Shown: positions 24,910 through 34,523, counted from the stretch's first letter. The stretch: DNA of 64,000 nucleotides from Belliella calami (GCF_022549695.1 NZ_JAKZGS010000002.1:394576-458575); one strand, 5' to 3'. The notes: a model not told the origin generated them from the letters alone. Numbers and translations are program-made.

Positions 24910-26046
24910 CTATTCAGCTCTGCTATCGTCTAATTTTTTTTCGGTAAGAGAATCCAAACCGATTTCTGTATTTCTAATCCAATAAATTATCTTAGGAATC
25001 ACCGCAATACTTAGCATTATCGCTCCAAACAAAAGAATATGATATGGATTTGTAAAGTATGTTCCTGAAGTAAAAACTCCTAAAATTAGCAAAGTACTGA
25101 ACGGCATAGAAACAGCTAGTACATTAATACCAAGCTCTAAGTCAAAAGTAGGCCTCTTTTCCAAATCTTTATTTTTCAACTCTAGTGACCTTACAGCAGA
25201 CATATGTGCAAACGGCCAAAAGCTAACAGCACTCTGTGGAAATACTACAGCCAATAGTATTGCTGCTTCATTTGGAAGAGGAACTAATAATACAAATATC
25301 CCACTCAACATAAAGATAAAACCTGCCCTAAAGACCAAAAGTGCAGTAATCATCCTCAACTGTGCCCATTTGAATACCACAGCTATGCCAATAAAGAGCA
25401 AAACCAAAGGTGTCATCATATTTTTCATCATCAGAATTGCATCACTGAGAAATATGGGCATTGTATCAAGATTCACTCCGATACTCAACAGAATGATGGC
25501 TGTGATAATGACCAAATTAATAGGCTCCTTGATCATAGAAACTAATAACTCTTTGATCTTTTGAACATTTGACCTAGATTTCAACTGATGGTTTTTGTAA
25601 AACCAAGACATAGCCAACATATACGCCGCGATCAGTACAAACACTTTATTCCCAATATCTGATAATGCCGCCCAAGCCAATACATCATCTCCTAAATATT
25701 CTACCACAAATGGAAAACAAGTCAAACCTGGAGCAAGAGAAGGAATCAAAAGCATCAATGTCCTCATGGATGCAGAGTTGTTTTCGATTCCAAAAACAGG
25801 CATAGTATACCTGGTAAAGAGGAGTAAGATGATATTGAATACCAAAGCCAAAACAGGCAATATCAATAAATCTGGATTAATCTCTATTTTTAACAAAGCC
25901 ACAAAAATCATTGCGGGCAAAGCAATATCTAATATAATGGTTTTGATCCCTTTGTTTTGATCAGGGGTAACAAATTTCCTTTTCAAAAACAATCCAAGTA
26001 TTATTAGTAAAATTAATGACAATGTCTTTTGCAGTGCGATACTCAT
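24910..26046 (-). CDS. AEC-family transporter
   Basis: The 378-residue protein has about ten hydrophobic helices and fits the auxin efflux carrier (AEC) family: LKIEINPDLLILP, LAPGLTCFPFVVEYLG, and a second half beginning NLVIITAIILLSIGV. AEC members move organic acids or amino-acid-like anions across the inner membrane. It follows the aminotransferase gene by 13 bases on the same strand, which suggests co-expression, although that enzyme is exported. The direction of transport is unknown. Confidence 0.85.
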   Translation of the reverse strand: MSIALQKTLSLILLIILGLFLKRKFVTPDQNKGIKTIILDIALPAMIFVALLKIEINPDLLILPVLALVFNIILLLFTRYTMPVFGIENNSASMRTLMLLIPSLAPGLTCFPFVVEYLGDDVLAWAALSDIGNKVFVLIAAYMLAMSWFYKNHQLKSRSNVQKIKELLVSMIKEPINLVIITAIILLSIGVNLDTMPIFLSDAILMMKNMMTPLVLLFIGIAVVFKWAQLRMITALLVFRAGFIFMLSGIFVLLVPLPNEAAILLAVVFPQSAVSFWPFAHMSAVRSLELKNKDLEKRPTFDLELGINVLAVSMPFSTLLILGVFTSGTYFTNPYHILLFGAIMLSIAVIPKIIYWIRNTEIGLDSLTEKKLDDSRAE

Positions 26047-26059
26047 TGAAATTATGTTT

Positions 26060-27232
26060 TTAAACTGTCACTTTTTTGAAGGAATCCACGAAATACTCCA
26101 TTTCCTCTCGAGTTCCCATACTTACTCTACACCATGGTTTGTCATTAATTTCAAAAACTCTAATTCCAACACCCGAATCATACATGCTTTTCATGAATTC
26201 CTGCCCTTCCATTGCGATAGGGAATATTAGAAAACTGGTTTGGGAAGGAATAACATCATAGCCTAAAGCAGAAATCTCAGTATTGACAAAATCCCTGCAT
26301 TCAGCATTCTTTTTTCTACAATCTTCCAAAAACTCCTGATCTTGCATACTTACTATAGCTCCTTTGAGTGAAGTAACACAAAGTCCCATAGTACTTCTTA
26401 CTTTGCTAGTAATAGACTTGATTCTTTCAGGCTGGGCAACTATGTAGCCGATTCTCAAACCAGCCATTCCGTGGATTTTTGAGAAAGTCCTTGCTACAAT
26501 CACATCCTTCCCCTCTGCTACCAAACCAACCATAGTATTTGAATCTGGCTGGTCCAAAAATTCCAAATATGCTTCATCTACAAACACAGGAATACTTTTT
26601 GAAACAGAAGCACAGAATGCTTTAAGCTTCACAGGATCTGTAACCGATCCGGTTGGGTTGTTTGGATTACATACATAGACCAATTTTGTCTCTGAGTCTA
26701 CAGCCTTTGCCATTTGATCTAGGTCGTGCGCATAATCTTTCGTCAATGGAACCGGTTTCCATGTGGCTCCCAGAGATCTTGCTGTGCTGATAATGGACAT
26801 GTAGGCAGGATCTGCCGATACTATATTCCCTCCATTGCTAAAAGAAACAAAGGCAGTCTTCTCCAGCAAATCCGACGAACCTGGACCAAGCATGATATGA
26901 TCTTTACTCACTCCTTCTTTCTCGGCTATCATGCTTATCAAAGTCGATGCATCTTGGTGACCATATCTGTTCCCAGAGCTAATAGATTCTGTAATTGCCT
27001 GAATGACTTTTGGGGATGGTCCGTACGGATTTTCATTTGCTGAAAGTCTAGCCATAATTCTAGACTCGTCGTAATTATATGTGGGTATATATTCTTTAAG
27101 GGTACTTTCTGGCAAATAAGCATGAAGACCAGAGTCTTTTCTGCTAAACGCAATTGCGGGGCTCACTGTCAAGGCTCCTAGACCTAATAGTGATGACTTA
27201 ATCCAATTTCTTCTATTGATTGACTTATTCAT
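26060..27232 (-). CDS. Tat-exported class I/II aminotransferase (histidinol-phosphate-aminotransferase-like)
   Basis: The 390-residue PLP enzyme starts with a twin-arginine signal (NRRNWIKSS then a hydrophobic run ending SPAIAF). The fold type I residues are present: ANENPYGPSP (65-74), CNPNNPTG (188-195), VDEAY (218-222), the Schiff-base lysine in ARTFSKIHGMAGLRIGY (Lys252) and a late Arg in CRVSMGTREEM. It resembles HisC and relatives, but no other histidine genes are near, and Tat export of an aminotransferase means it folds with PLP before export. Periplasmic amino acid conversion is inferred. Confidence 0.82.
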   Translation of the reverse strand: MNKSINRRNWIKSSLLGLGALTVSPAIAFSRKDSGLHAYLPESTLKEYIPTYNYDESRIMARLSANENPYGPSPKVIQAITESISSGNRYGHQDASTLISMIAEKEGVSKDHIMLGPGSSDLLEKTAFVSFSNGGNIVSADPAYMSIISTARSLGATWKPVPLTKDYAHDLDQMAKAVDSETKLVYVCNPNNPTGSVTDPVKLKAFCASVSKSIPVFVDEAYLEFLDQPDSNTMVGLVAEGKDVIVARTFSKIHGMAGLRIGYIVAQPERIKSITSKVRSTMGLCVTSLKGAIVSMQDQEFLEDCRKKNAECRDFVNTEISALGYDVIPSQTSFLIFPIAMEGQEFMKSMYDSGVGIRVFEINDKPWCRVSMGTREEMEYFVDSFKKVTV

Positions 27233-27741
27233 ATAAATGGGTGTTAGAATTGCAACAAAGGTCTTATAACAAATAGCAAGGGCTTAAAATGTTATACAAA
27301 AAGGTTTTTTGGGCGACAAAACTTAAGTTATAAGGATATTTTAAAACCTATATCTCTAAATTTTCTGTTAATATAAATAATATAAGTTAATTTTTAAACC
27401 ATTATTTTATTTAAAGTATGTTTATTTTAGCAAGTGGTTTCATTTTCAAACCAAAGATCCTGTAAATACTAACTTTTTGAAAAAACAAAGGATCATTTAT
27501 AATACATTTAATGAAAGTGATATGATTAATATAAATATCCGCTTTCTTTTCAGTATCCAAACAAAATGATATATTTCAGATCATTTGATGAACTGATAAC
27601 TTATCTACTAATAACCAATTACCATTATCCCCTTGAGACATTCTCAAATTTACCTCCTGGTGTAATTGTGGATAATCATATGATTTAATTACTTTTGGGT
27701 AAGAAAATGAACCCAAATTCAATAAATTCTATTTGTTAGGA
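27233..27741. other. Gap of about 509 bases between divergent genes
   Basis: It is very AT-rich and should hold promoters for both flanking genes. A Bacteroidota-type promoter for the IscA-like gene is visible at 27666-27697. I see no coding frame or repeat. Confidence 0.6.
27666..27697 (+). promoter_or_regulatory. Promoter of the IscA-like gene
   Basis: TTG at 27666-27668 and TACTTTTG at 27690-27697 are separated by 21 bases, as expected for the primary sigma factor of Bacteroidota, 44 bases before the ATG. Confidence 0.5.
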
Positions 27742-28059
27742 ATGATCATACCAGTAACCATTACAGAAAAAGCACAAGACGAGATAAAAAATATCATGTC
27801 AAATAAGAATATCCCGAAAGACTATTCACTTCGTGTAGGTGTTAAAGGAGGTGGCTGTGGAGGGATGTCGTATGCTTTAGGATTTGACAAACTTAAAGAT
27901 GGCGATCAACAGTTCACCATAGACCAAATCCCAGTATTGATCGAAAAAAAGCATGTGATGTTTTTGATGGGAATGCAGATTGACTTTTATGAAGGAAATG
28001 AAGCAAGAGGCTTTACATTTATCAATCCTGACATCCCCAAAAGACATGATGCAGAGTAG
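27742..28059 (+). CDS. HesB/IscA-family iron-sulfur protein lacking the C-terminal CxC
   Basis: The 105-residue protein has the A-type carrier pattern: PVTITEKAQDEIKNIM, the strand SLRVGVKGGGCGGMSY with the first cysteine (Cys39), and a C-terminal FTFINPDIPKR. The two cysteines (CGC) that normally follow are absent; the protein stops about ten residues earlier than usual with a stop codon inside a terminator hairpin. It could be a cluster carrier using other ligands or a non-cluster relative. The ATG at 27742 is preferred over a TTG at 27733. Confidence 0.8.
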   Translation: MIIPVTITEKAQDEIKNIMSNKNIPKDYSLRVGVKGGGCGGMSYALGFDKLKDGDQQFTIDQIPVLIEKKHVMFLMGMQIDFYEGNEARGFTFINPDIPKRHDAE

Positions 28060-28077
28060 TCTCCTACCCTGCATCAT
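28046..28077. terminator. Bidirectional terminator overlapping the end of the IscA-like gene
   Basis: ATGATGCAG pairs with CTGCATCAT and an inner GTAG with CTAC, giving a long near-perfect stem that includes the stop codon (28057-28059) and lies between convergent genes. Confidence 0.75.
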
Positions 28078-28084
28078 ATTATTT

Positions 28085-28960
28085 TCACTTTGTAATCTTT
28101 TCTATTACTTTCTGAAGTTTTTCCTTACTTTCAGAATAAGGAGCCAAATCAAAAAGCTCAACTTTTCTAAAATCAATAGGATGGCTTTCACTCTGAAGTG
28201 AGATGTAGCCTGATTTCAAAGGCTTACCATCAATCTTTACTCCTGGATCAAATGGATTTACATTATCACCACCAATCTGCGGACTGTGATAAGTCAACAC
28301 TTTTTCCCCTTCCAAAATATGGTGAACTACAGAATCTCCTAATACCAAAAATTCAGCTGTCACCCACTGTTCTCCATGATAAGTCTTGGAATTGGCTGTC
28401 ACACAATGTGGTGTAAACAACTCTCCATCTATAACCACATTTGTACCTGGAGTACAAAGGTTGCTAGTAGGCCTTGGATTTTCTCCATCTCCACCAAGCA
28501 TTTGTCCTTCGATGGAAATTGGAAAATCTTGGTCAACCATCATTGTGGAAGGATCTTGAGAATGTAACATTGCCCCACTGTTTCTAGTAGCCCAACCCTC
28601 ACCACCTTCAGCTTGTTCTCCCACAAATCTATACTCAACTCTCAACAGATAATATGAAAAAGGATCTTTGTAAAAAATGTGTCCATATTGTTTGTCAAAT
28701 TGATCATAACCATCATATCTGACTTTCATCAAACCATCTTCTACTCTAAATGTATTGGCAAAATTATCATTTAACTCATGCTTGGAAATCTTTATCAACC
28801 AATCATCCAAATCTTCTCCATTAAACAGCTGTATCCAATCTCCTGCTATTTCAGCTTGGGTTTCCTTTTTCGTATCATCGGCTTCATTATTTTTCGTTGG
28901 ATTACAAGCATAAAAAAAAGCTGCCATTGAAAATAATAAAATTAAATTTTTCTTCATCAT
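28085..28960 (-). CDS. DUF1080 (3-keto-disaccharide hydrolase-like) lipoprotein
   Basis: The 291-residue lipoprotein has a lipobox FYAC (Cys near 19) and a single DUF1080 concanavalin-like domain: WIQLFNGEDLDDWLIKISKH, YLLRVEYRFVGE, WATRNSGAMLHSQ and the C-terminal GYISLQSESHPIDFRKVELFDL are strong family markers. Members act on 3-keto-glycosides or polysaccharide fragments in the periplasm or on the surface. It is a single gene facing the IscA-like gene. The second Met (one residue in) is an equally good start. Confidence 0.9.
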   Translation of the reverse strand: MMKKNLILLFSMAAFFYACNPTKNNEADDTKKETQAEIAGDWIQLFNGEDLDDWLIKISKHELNDNFANTFRVEDGLMKVRYDGYDQFDKQYGHIFYKDPFSYYLLRVEYRFVGEQAEGGEGWATRNSGAMLHSQDPSTMMVDQDFPISIEGQMLGGDGENPRPTSNLCTPGTNVVIDGELFTPHCVTANSKTYHGEQWVTAEFLVLGDSVVHHILEGEKVLTYHSPQIGGDNVNPFDPGVKIDGKPLKSGYISLQSESHPIDFRKVELFDLAPYSESKEKLQKVIEKITK

Positions 28961-29050
28961 AATAAATTTTATTTGCTGTGGTTTAATAAGTAAAGGTAAT
29001 TAGAACAAAGCTAAAGAAAATAAAAGCTTGCAAAGAACAAGTTAAAGACA

Positions 29051-29058
29051 TAATTTCG
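29051..29058 (+). promoter_or_regulatory. Weak -7 candidate for the EEP-family gene
   Basis: TAATTTCG differs by one base from TAnnTTTG and is 17 bases before the ATG at 29076. No -33 box was found. Confidence 0.3.
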
Positions 29059-29075
29059 ATTTTTAAAAAAAACTC

Positions 29076-30155
29076 ATGTTGCGATTTCTGACTGGCATTT
29101 TATTTTGCTTCTCGCTTATTCTTTTTTTCAGTGTGTACATCTCACCAGAGTTTTTTCCCTATGCAGGTCTTTTGACACTCTTGATTCCCCTGTTGATTAT
29201 TTTAAACCTACTATTTTTCTTTTTATTAGCTTTCGCAAAAAGAAAATTAGCATTTCTTCCCCTTCTAGCTTTGGTTTTGGGATGGAAATTTGTCGGTGTC
29301 ACATTCCAACTAAATCCCCATGCTGAAAACCCTTCCGGACTTTCTGTTTTGACTTACAATGTACACCTGCTCAAATACACAAAAAATGGTGAAGACCACA
29401 ATACGGTCACTCAAAACATAACAAAATGGCTCAGAGACAACCCTTCTGATATCAAGTGCTTACAGGAATTTTATCAGGATTACACTACTCCTTCCCAAAA
29501 TGCCATAAAAGCCATAGGAACAGATGTTGGATACGAATATTCTTATCAAGTCATCGAAGGAAACCCTACCAAAAGATCATATGGAATGATAATTTTCAGC
29601 AAATACCCAATAATCAATGAGGGGAGAATTTTTGAAAATAACAATACCAATGGAGTTATATACGCTGATGTCAAAATAGAAAAAGATACCGTGAGGATTT
29701 ATAATGCCCACTTAGAATCTATGAGTATCTCTTCTGAAGGGTTAAGCAATCTTGATGGGATCAAAGAAAACTACCGAGAAACCCTTGGCAAATTGAAGCG
29801 TGGGCAAATCATTAGGGCTTCACAACTGGAAATCCTCAAAGAACATATGAGGAACAGTCCATATGCAAATATACTCGTTGGAGATTTCAATGACGTACCT
29901 TACAGCTACACTTATTTTTCTTTAAGAAAATTAATGAAAAACGCATTTGAAACAGCAGGAAGAGGATTTGGATTTACATATAATAAAGTTCTGTTTTTCT
30001 TGAGAATTGACAATATCTTCTATGATGATATTCTTCAAGTTGAGCGTTTCAAGACTCACAGAGAAGTTGACTATTCTGACCATTATCCAATTTCTGCCAC
30101 ATTTAACTGGGATAAACCACTTCAAAAAATAAATAATGAACAGGAAATGAATTAA
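29076..30155 (+). CDS. Membrane-anchored endonuclease/exonuclease/phosphatase family protein
   Basis: The 359-residue protein has three N-terminal membrane helices (about 1-80) followed by an EEP domain: LSVLTYNVHLLKY, IKCLQEFYQD (metal Glu), IYNAHLES (His), ILVGDFNDVPYSYTY (Asp/Asn) and the terminal SDHYPISATF (Asp-His pair). All catalytic residues are present, so it should hydrolyse phosphodiesters or phosphomonoesters; nuclease, sphingomyelinase-like or inositol phosphatase roles are all possible. The active domain probably faces the periplasm. Confidence 0.85.
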   Translation: MLRFLTGILFCFSLILFFSVYISPEFFPYAGLLTLLIPLLIILNLLFFFLLAFAKRKLAFLPLLALVLGWKFVGVTFQLNPHAENPSGLSVLTYNVHLLKYTKNGEDHNTVTQNITKWLRDNPSDIKCLQEFYQDYTTPSQNAIKAIGTDVGYEYSYQVIEGNPTKRSYGMIIFSKYPIINEGRIFENNNTNGVIYADVKIEKDTVRIYNAHLESMSISSEGLSNLDGIKENYRETLGKLKRGQIIRASQLEILKEHMRNSPYANILVGDFNDVPYSYTYFSLRKLMKNAFETAGRGFGFTYNKVLFFLRIDNIFYDDILQVERFKTHREVDYSDHYPISATFNWDKPLQKINNEQEMN

Positions 30156-30275
30156 TTTCTTTCAACAACTTCATTTTACTTTTTGGCAATAACATTTTCT
30201 ATTCCTACTTTCAGGATAAGTTACCCCCATTGATGAATAGCTTGATACACCCCTCAAAAATTCGTATAATTAATC

Positions 30276-30848
30276 ATGCAATTAACAGATACCAAATACA
30301 TCCAAAACAGTATTCCGAGTGAACTGAAAGTTGTCATTATTAATGCACTTGATTTTTATCCAGACCTTGCTGACGTGACGATAGAGTTTAAACTGAGCGA
30401 AAATATCAGGAAATCAGTCATGCAAGCGCAACCCAAATTCAGCACAATGTTTGGGTCAAGAAATAAGAGAACCTACATAATCAAAATCAGCAGGTTCTTT
30501 TCGTTGAAAGGAAAAGTTACCCCAATTCACATGCTCCCAAAAAACGTCCTTATCGGTTGGATAGGTCACGAACTGGGGCACATTATGGATTATTTGAACA
30601 GAAGTAATTGGTCTATGATCCTGTTTGGCATAGGCTATCTCACTTCCAAAAGCTTCATCATTTCCGCAGAAAGAGTTGCAGACACATATGCAGTAGATCA
30701 TGGGCTTGGCGACTACATCTTAGCCACCAAGGATTTTATACTTTATCAAGCTGGGATGCCTGAAAAGTATATTCAAAAGATCAATAAACTATATCTACCA
30801 CCAGAAGAGATTATGTATTTGATGGAGAACAAATCACTCAAAGATTAA
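30276..30848 (+). CDS. HELGH zinc-peptidase-like protein, uncharacterised
   Basis: The 190-residue protein contains a zincin motif GWIGHELGHIMDY (HExxH at about 98-102) and, 30 residues later, SAERVADTYAVDHG, where Glu/Asp could be the third ligand in the style of the M48 family. A hydrophobic stretch (MILFGIGYLTSKSFII) lies between them. It has no signal peptide. I infer a small cytoplasmic or peripheral metallopeptidase; the substrate is unknown and the family was not recognised with certainty. Confidence 0.6.
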   Translation: MQLTDTKYIQNSIPSELKVVIINALDFYPDLADVTIEFKLSENIRKSVMQAQPKFSTMFGSRNKRTYIIKISRFFSLKGKVTPIHMLPKNVLIGWIGHELGHIMDYLNRSNWSMILFGIGYLTSKSFIISAERVADTYAVDHGLGDYILATKDFILYQAGMPEKYIQKINKLYLPPEEIMYLMENKSLKD

Positions 30849-30861
30849 ATCAAAACACCGA

Positions 30862-32391
30862 TTAAAATTTAGTTTTCGCAACGTATTCTTCCCACTCCCT
30901 AAAATCTTTTTCTTTCATAACTCTAGGAATTTTAACCTGACCACCTTTTTGCTTGGTTTCCTCAGTCCATTTTCTAAACATCTCATCAGATACAATCTTT
31001 ACCTCTACACTCTTCAGTGCTTTTCCTCTTGCTACCTTGTAGTTTTTGTTGTTTTCTTGCAAAATAGCATCTAATCTACTCGAAAAATCTTTTTCTTTAC
31101 CCTTCGTCTCACCTCCTATCCCAAGATACCATCTGTGTAGGTAATCACCTTCTTCCAAAATTGCAGCTACTGTGAACTCTTTTATTTGGCAATCAAATTC
31201 ATCACTCAATTGCTCCATAGCTTTATTCATTTGAATTACAGAAAGTTGCGAACCAACAACATTTAGAAAATGCTTGGTCCTTCCAGTTATTTTAATTTCG
31301 CCTTTTCCCTTATCCGTAAAAGCTATGGTATCTCCTATCATGTATCTCCAAGCTCCAGATACAGTGCTTATTAACAAAACATAGTCTACCCCTTCTTCTA
31401 CGTCTTCTATTCTGACAGATTTCGCTTCTTGATTCACACTCCCATCTTCAGCCATGTTCTCAGGCACAAATGGTACAAATTCAAAATAAATCCCATTGTC
31501 GGTAATCAAGGCCATAGAATCAGTTTCTTTTCTGAGCTGTGTAGCAACATAACCTTCAGAAGCCAAGTATGTATCGATTACAACAATTTCCCTACCACAC
31601 AGTTTTTCAAATGATTTCCTATATGGCTCAAATGCTACTCCACCAGAAGTATAAACCTGAAAATTCGGCCATACATCATGGATTGTTTCAGCATTGTTGT
31701 ATTCGATTACTTTTTTGATCATCAACTCTATCCAGGAAGGTATGCCAGAGATCGCTCCTATATCCCAATTTGTAGATTCCTTTGCCAGTTCTTCAACTCT
31801 CTGATCCCAGTCGTCAATAGCGGAAATTTCCTTTCCAGGTCGATAAAATCCTTCAAACCAAAATGGAATCTGACTTGCACTAATCCCACTAATCTCTCCT
31901 TCAAAATGTCCATTGACCTCTTTAAGGTTTGTACTACTGCCAAACATCAAAATTTCTTTCTCGAAAAATTCGGCAGGCAAATCAAAATCAGCTATCCCTT
32001 TGATCTGTTGCATACCAGCTCTTCTTATTGACTGAAGCATATCATCCGTCACAGGAATGTGTTTTTTGGTACTTGTGGTACCACTTGAGACTGCAAAAAA
32101 TTTAACTTTTCCTGGCCAAGTTACGTCCTCACCTCCATCTATTACTTTCTGCCACCATTCTTCTCGAAGTTGATCGTAATCAAAATAAGGAACTTCCTTA
32201 GCAAATTCTTCTCTTATATTTTCTGACTTAAGTATCTTTTCAAATTGATAATACTTACCAAAAGATGTGTTTTTTGCTTTGGACAACAATGATTCCAACG
32301 CTTTTTCCTGAGCTTCTTTAGGGTCTGAATTTGTAAAAATCTTGTCTACGGCTTCAACAGATCTTTTTATAATTTCTCCAATGATTGGCAT
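30862..32391 (-). CDS. GH3-family (auxin-responsive GH3-like) acyl-adenylating protein
   Basis: The 509-residue protein matches bacterial GH3 enzymes: KNTSFGKYYQFEKIL near the start, FAVSSGTTSTKKHIPVT (ATP-binding loop), the segment YLASEGYVATQ and GAWRYMIGDTIAFTD, GEIKITGRTKHFLNVVG before the mobile C-terminal domain. Plant members join amino acids to carboxylic acid hormones via an acyl adenylate; the bacterial substrates are not established. It stands alone, 14 bases from the convergent HELGH gene. Confidence 0.88.
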   Translation of the reverse strand: MPIIGEIIKRSVEAVDKIFTNSDPKEAQEKALESLLSKAKNTSFGKYYQFEKILKSENIREEFAKEVPYFDYDQLREEWWQKVIDGGEDVTWPGKVKFFAVSSGTTSTKKHIPVTDDMLQSIRRAGMQQIKGIADFDLPAEFFEKEILMFGSSTNLKEVNGHFEGEISGISASQIPFWFEGFYRPGKEISAIDDWDQRVEELAKESTNWDIGAISGIPSWIELMIKKVIEYNNAETIHDVWPNFQVYTSGGVAFEPYRKSFEKLCGREIVVIDTYLASEGYVATQLRKETDSMALITDNGIYFEFVPFVPENMAEDGSVNQEAKSVRIEDVEEGVDYVLLISTVSGAWRYMIGDTIAFTDKGKGEIKITGRTKHFLNVVGSQLSVIQMNKAMEQLSDEFDCQIKEFTVAAILEEGDYLHRWYLGIGGETKGKEKDFSSRLDAILQENNKNYKVARGKALKSVEVKIVSDEMFRKWTEETKQKGGQVKIPRVMKEKDFREWEEYVAKTKF

Positions 32392-32512
32392 ACTGAATAA
32401 ATGTTTTATATGAATAAACCCAGCAATAAATATTATTGCTAAGATTCAAAAGTTTGTATAGTTGGTAATTAACTAGATTTGAATTAAAACAACTTTCAAG
32501 CCATGAAAATAA

Positions 32513-32555
32513 AAATCCTCAAAGCTTTCAGAAAATCTGAAAATTTTGAGGATTT
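32513..32555 (-). terminator. Terminator downstream of the sodium/solute symporter gene
   Basis: AAATCCTCAAA and TTTGAGGATTT form a perfect 11-pair stem with an inner TTTCAG / CTGAAA hairpin, followed on the minus strand by a T-rich run. It lies about 110 bases after the symporter stop. Confidence 0.8.
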
Positions 32556-32665
32556 AAAACTGAATAAAATAATAGAACTCTAATCTAGAATTTTAACGAT
32601 TGTGTATGGATTAATTTTATAGCTAATACTATCACTACCGCAAATTCAAATACATTCTAATATTT

Positions 32666-34309
32666 TTACCAGAAAACGATGTATAAGGCTGTTGTTATCA
32701 ATACAATAATAAATGCACCAATTTTGAATCCAAAGGTTGTTTTGAAAATGTCACCACTCACATCAATACTGTTTGGATGGTCTTTTCCTTTCCCTTCTAC
32801 CAAGCTGATCAAGATCATCAAGCCTGCCAAGATGAGGAATACCAACCCCATTCTGTCCAAAAATGGTAAGGAAGGCCAAAACTCTTTCAAGACTACCGAA
32901 AGCGGAATACTAAGCGCTGCACCAGTCAGGGCTGCATTTGAAGTGGTTTTTTTCCAAAATACACCAAAGAAGAATATAGCAAAAACCCCTGGACTTACGA
33001 AGCCTGTATATTCTTGAATAAACTGAAATGCTTGATCCAATTCTCCTAGGGCAGGTGCTACAATCGCTGCTATGACAAATGCCACTACAGCAGTAATTCT
33101 TCCCACTTTTACTTGCTTTGCTTCTGAAGCATTTTGACCAAAATACTTTTTGTAAATATCCATTGTAAAAATAGTCGAAGTACTATTTGCCATTGAAGCC
33201 AGTGAAGAAATAATAGCTGCCGTCAATGCTGCAAAAGCCAAGCCTTTCAAACCTGTTGGGAGTAATTGTAGCAAAGTAGGATATGCTCTATCAGATTTGA
33301 TAATTCCTGTCACTGGGTCTTTCATCGACTCGATAAAACCCGTATCTATACCATTATTCACAATGACCAAAGCCGCAATCCCTGGAATAACGACGATCAA
33401 AGGCATCAACAATTTCAAGAAACCTGCAAAGATCATCCCTTTCTGGGCTTCATCTAAACTTTTGGCAGCAAGTGCTCTCTGGGTGATATATTGGTTGAAT
33501 CCCCAATAACTCAAATTAGTGATCCACATACCACCAACCAAAACACTGATTCCAGGCAAATCCATATAAGCATCCCTAGTACCTCCTTTGCCATCTGGGA
33601 TCATCATTTCCCCTTTTGAAAGTATCATGGAAAAATGTCCTGGAACCTCTTGTCTCAATAGACTCAATCCTTCCCATGCACTTCCACTACCTACCATCGT
33701 CAAAGCTATATAGGTGGTCGCCAAACCACCTGCAATCAAAAAGAAAACCTGAACCACATCAGTCCAAGCTACTGCCTTCAAGCCACCATAAATTGAATAA
33801 ATCATTGCGAAAAGCGCCAATCCGATGATCCCATATGTCAAGGGAACATTCATGATCGTGTTCAAACTCAAGGCACCCAAATATAACACTGAGGTTAAAT
33901 TCACAAATACGTACAAGGCCAACCAAAAAACAGCCATTGTAGTCCTTACTCGAGTATCGTATCTGTCCAAAAGAAATCCAGGCATGGTATAGATGCCTTT
34001 TTTGATGTAGACTGGCAAAAAGAAAATCGCTACTACTATAAGCGTGATTGCCGCCATCCATTCGTATGTCGAAATCGCCAATCCAAGTGCAAACCCGGAA
34101 CCTGACATTCCTATAAACTGCTCTGCGGAAATATTGGATGCAATAAGAGAAGCTCCAACAGCCCACCATGGTAAAGCTTTGGAAGCAAGAAAATAATCCT
34201 GCGAATTTTTAACATGGCCCTTTTTCTCCCGAGAGACAAAAAGACCCATTCCGATAATTAGGCAACAATAGCCAATGAATACAATGAGATCTAAAGGTTC
34301 TAATAACAT
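32666..34309 (-). CDS. Sodium/solute symporter (SSS family, SGLT-like)
   Basis: The 547-residue protein has about 14 hydrophobic helices and the LeuT-fold SSS pattern: SQDYFLASKALPWWAVGASLIASNISAE cannot be given whole but the part LASKALPWWAVGASL and ISAEQFIGMSG is diagnostic, as are YGGLKAVAWTDVVQ and the AALTAAIISSLASMANS sodium-site helix. SGLT-type members import sugars or related compounds with Na+. It is a single gene with its own terminator; the substrate cannot be read from sequence. Confidence 0.9.
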   Translation of the reverse strand: MLLEPLDLIVFIGYCCLIIGMGLFVSREKKGHVKNSQDYFLASKALPWWAVGASLIASNISAEQFIGMSGSGFALGLAISTYEWMAAITLIVVAIFFLPVYIKKGIYTMPGFLLDRYDTRVRTTMAVFWLALYVFVNLTSVLYLGALSLNTIMNVPLTYGIIGLALFAMIYSIYGGLKAVAWTDVVQVFFLIAGGLATTYIALTMVGSGSAWEGLSLLRQEVPGHFSMILSKGEMMIPDGKGGTRDAYMDLPGISVLVGGMWITNLSYWGFNQYITQRALAAKSLDEAQKGMIFAGFLKLLMPLIVVIPGIAALVIVNNGIDTGFIESMKDPVTGIIKSDRAYPTLLQLLPTGLKGLAFAALTAAIISSLASMANSTSTIFTMDIYKKYFGQNASEAKQVKVGRITAVVAFVIAAIVAPALGELDQAFQFIQEYTGFVSPGVFAIFFFGVFWKKTTSNAALTGAALSIPLSVVLKEFWPSLPFLDRMGLVFLILAGLMILISLVEGKGKDHPNSIDVSGDIFKTTFGFKIGAFIIVLITTALYIVFW

Positions 34310-34354
34310 AGGTTGAAATTGATTATATGGGGTTTAATTTTGGTTTGCGAATTT

Positions 34355-34362
34355 CAAATATA
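34355..34362 (-). promoter_or_regulatory. Candidate -7 element of the symporter gene
   Basis: On the minus strand the sequence is TATATTTG, 45 bases before the ATG at 34309. No -33 box at the standard distance was found. Confidence 0.4.
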
Positions 34363-34474
34363 GGTTTTTCAAATTAGTATTTTATGTAAATTCAATAAAT
34401 GTATGAGGTCGTTCTATTTTTATGATAGAATAGATTACTTTTTCATCAAAACATCACTTTATTTTATGCAAAAA

Positions 34475-34503
34475 CACCCCTTCAAATATTTTATGAAGGG
34501 GTG
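34475..34503 (-). terminator. Terminator of the S9 peptidase gene
   Basis: CACCCCTTCA and TGAAGGGGTG form a ten-pair stem, followed on the minus strand by five T, 21 bases after the stop codon. Confidence 0.88.
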
Positions 34504-34523
34504 CTTTCTAATAGAAAAATCAA

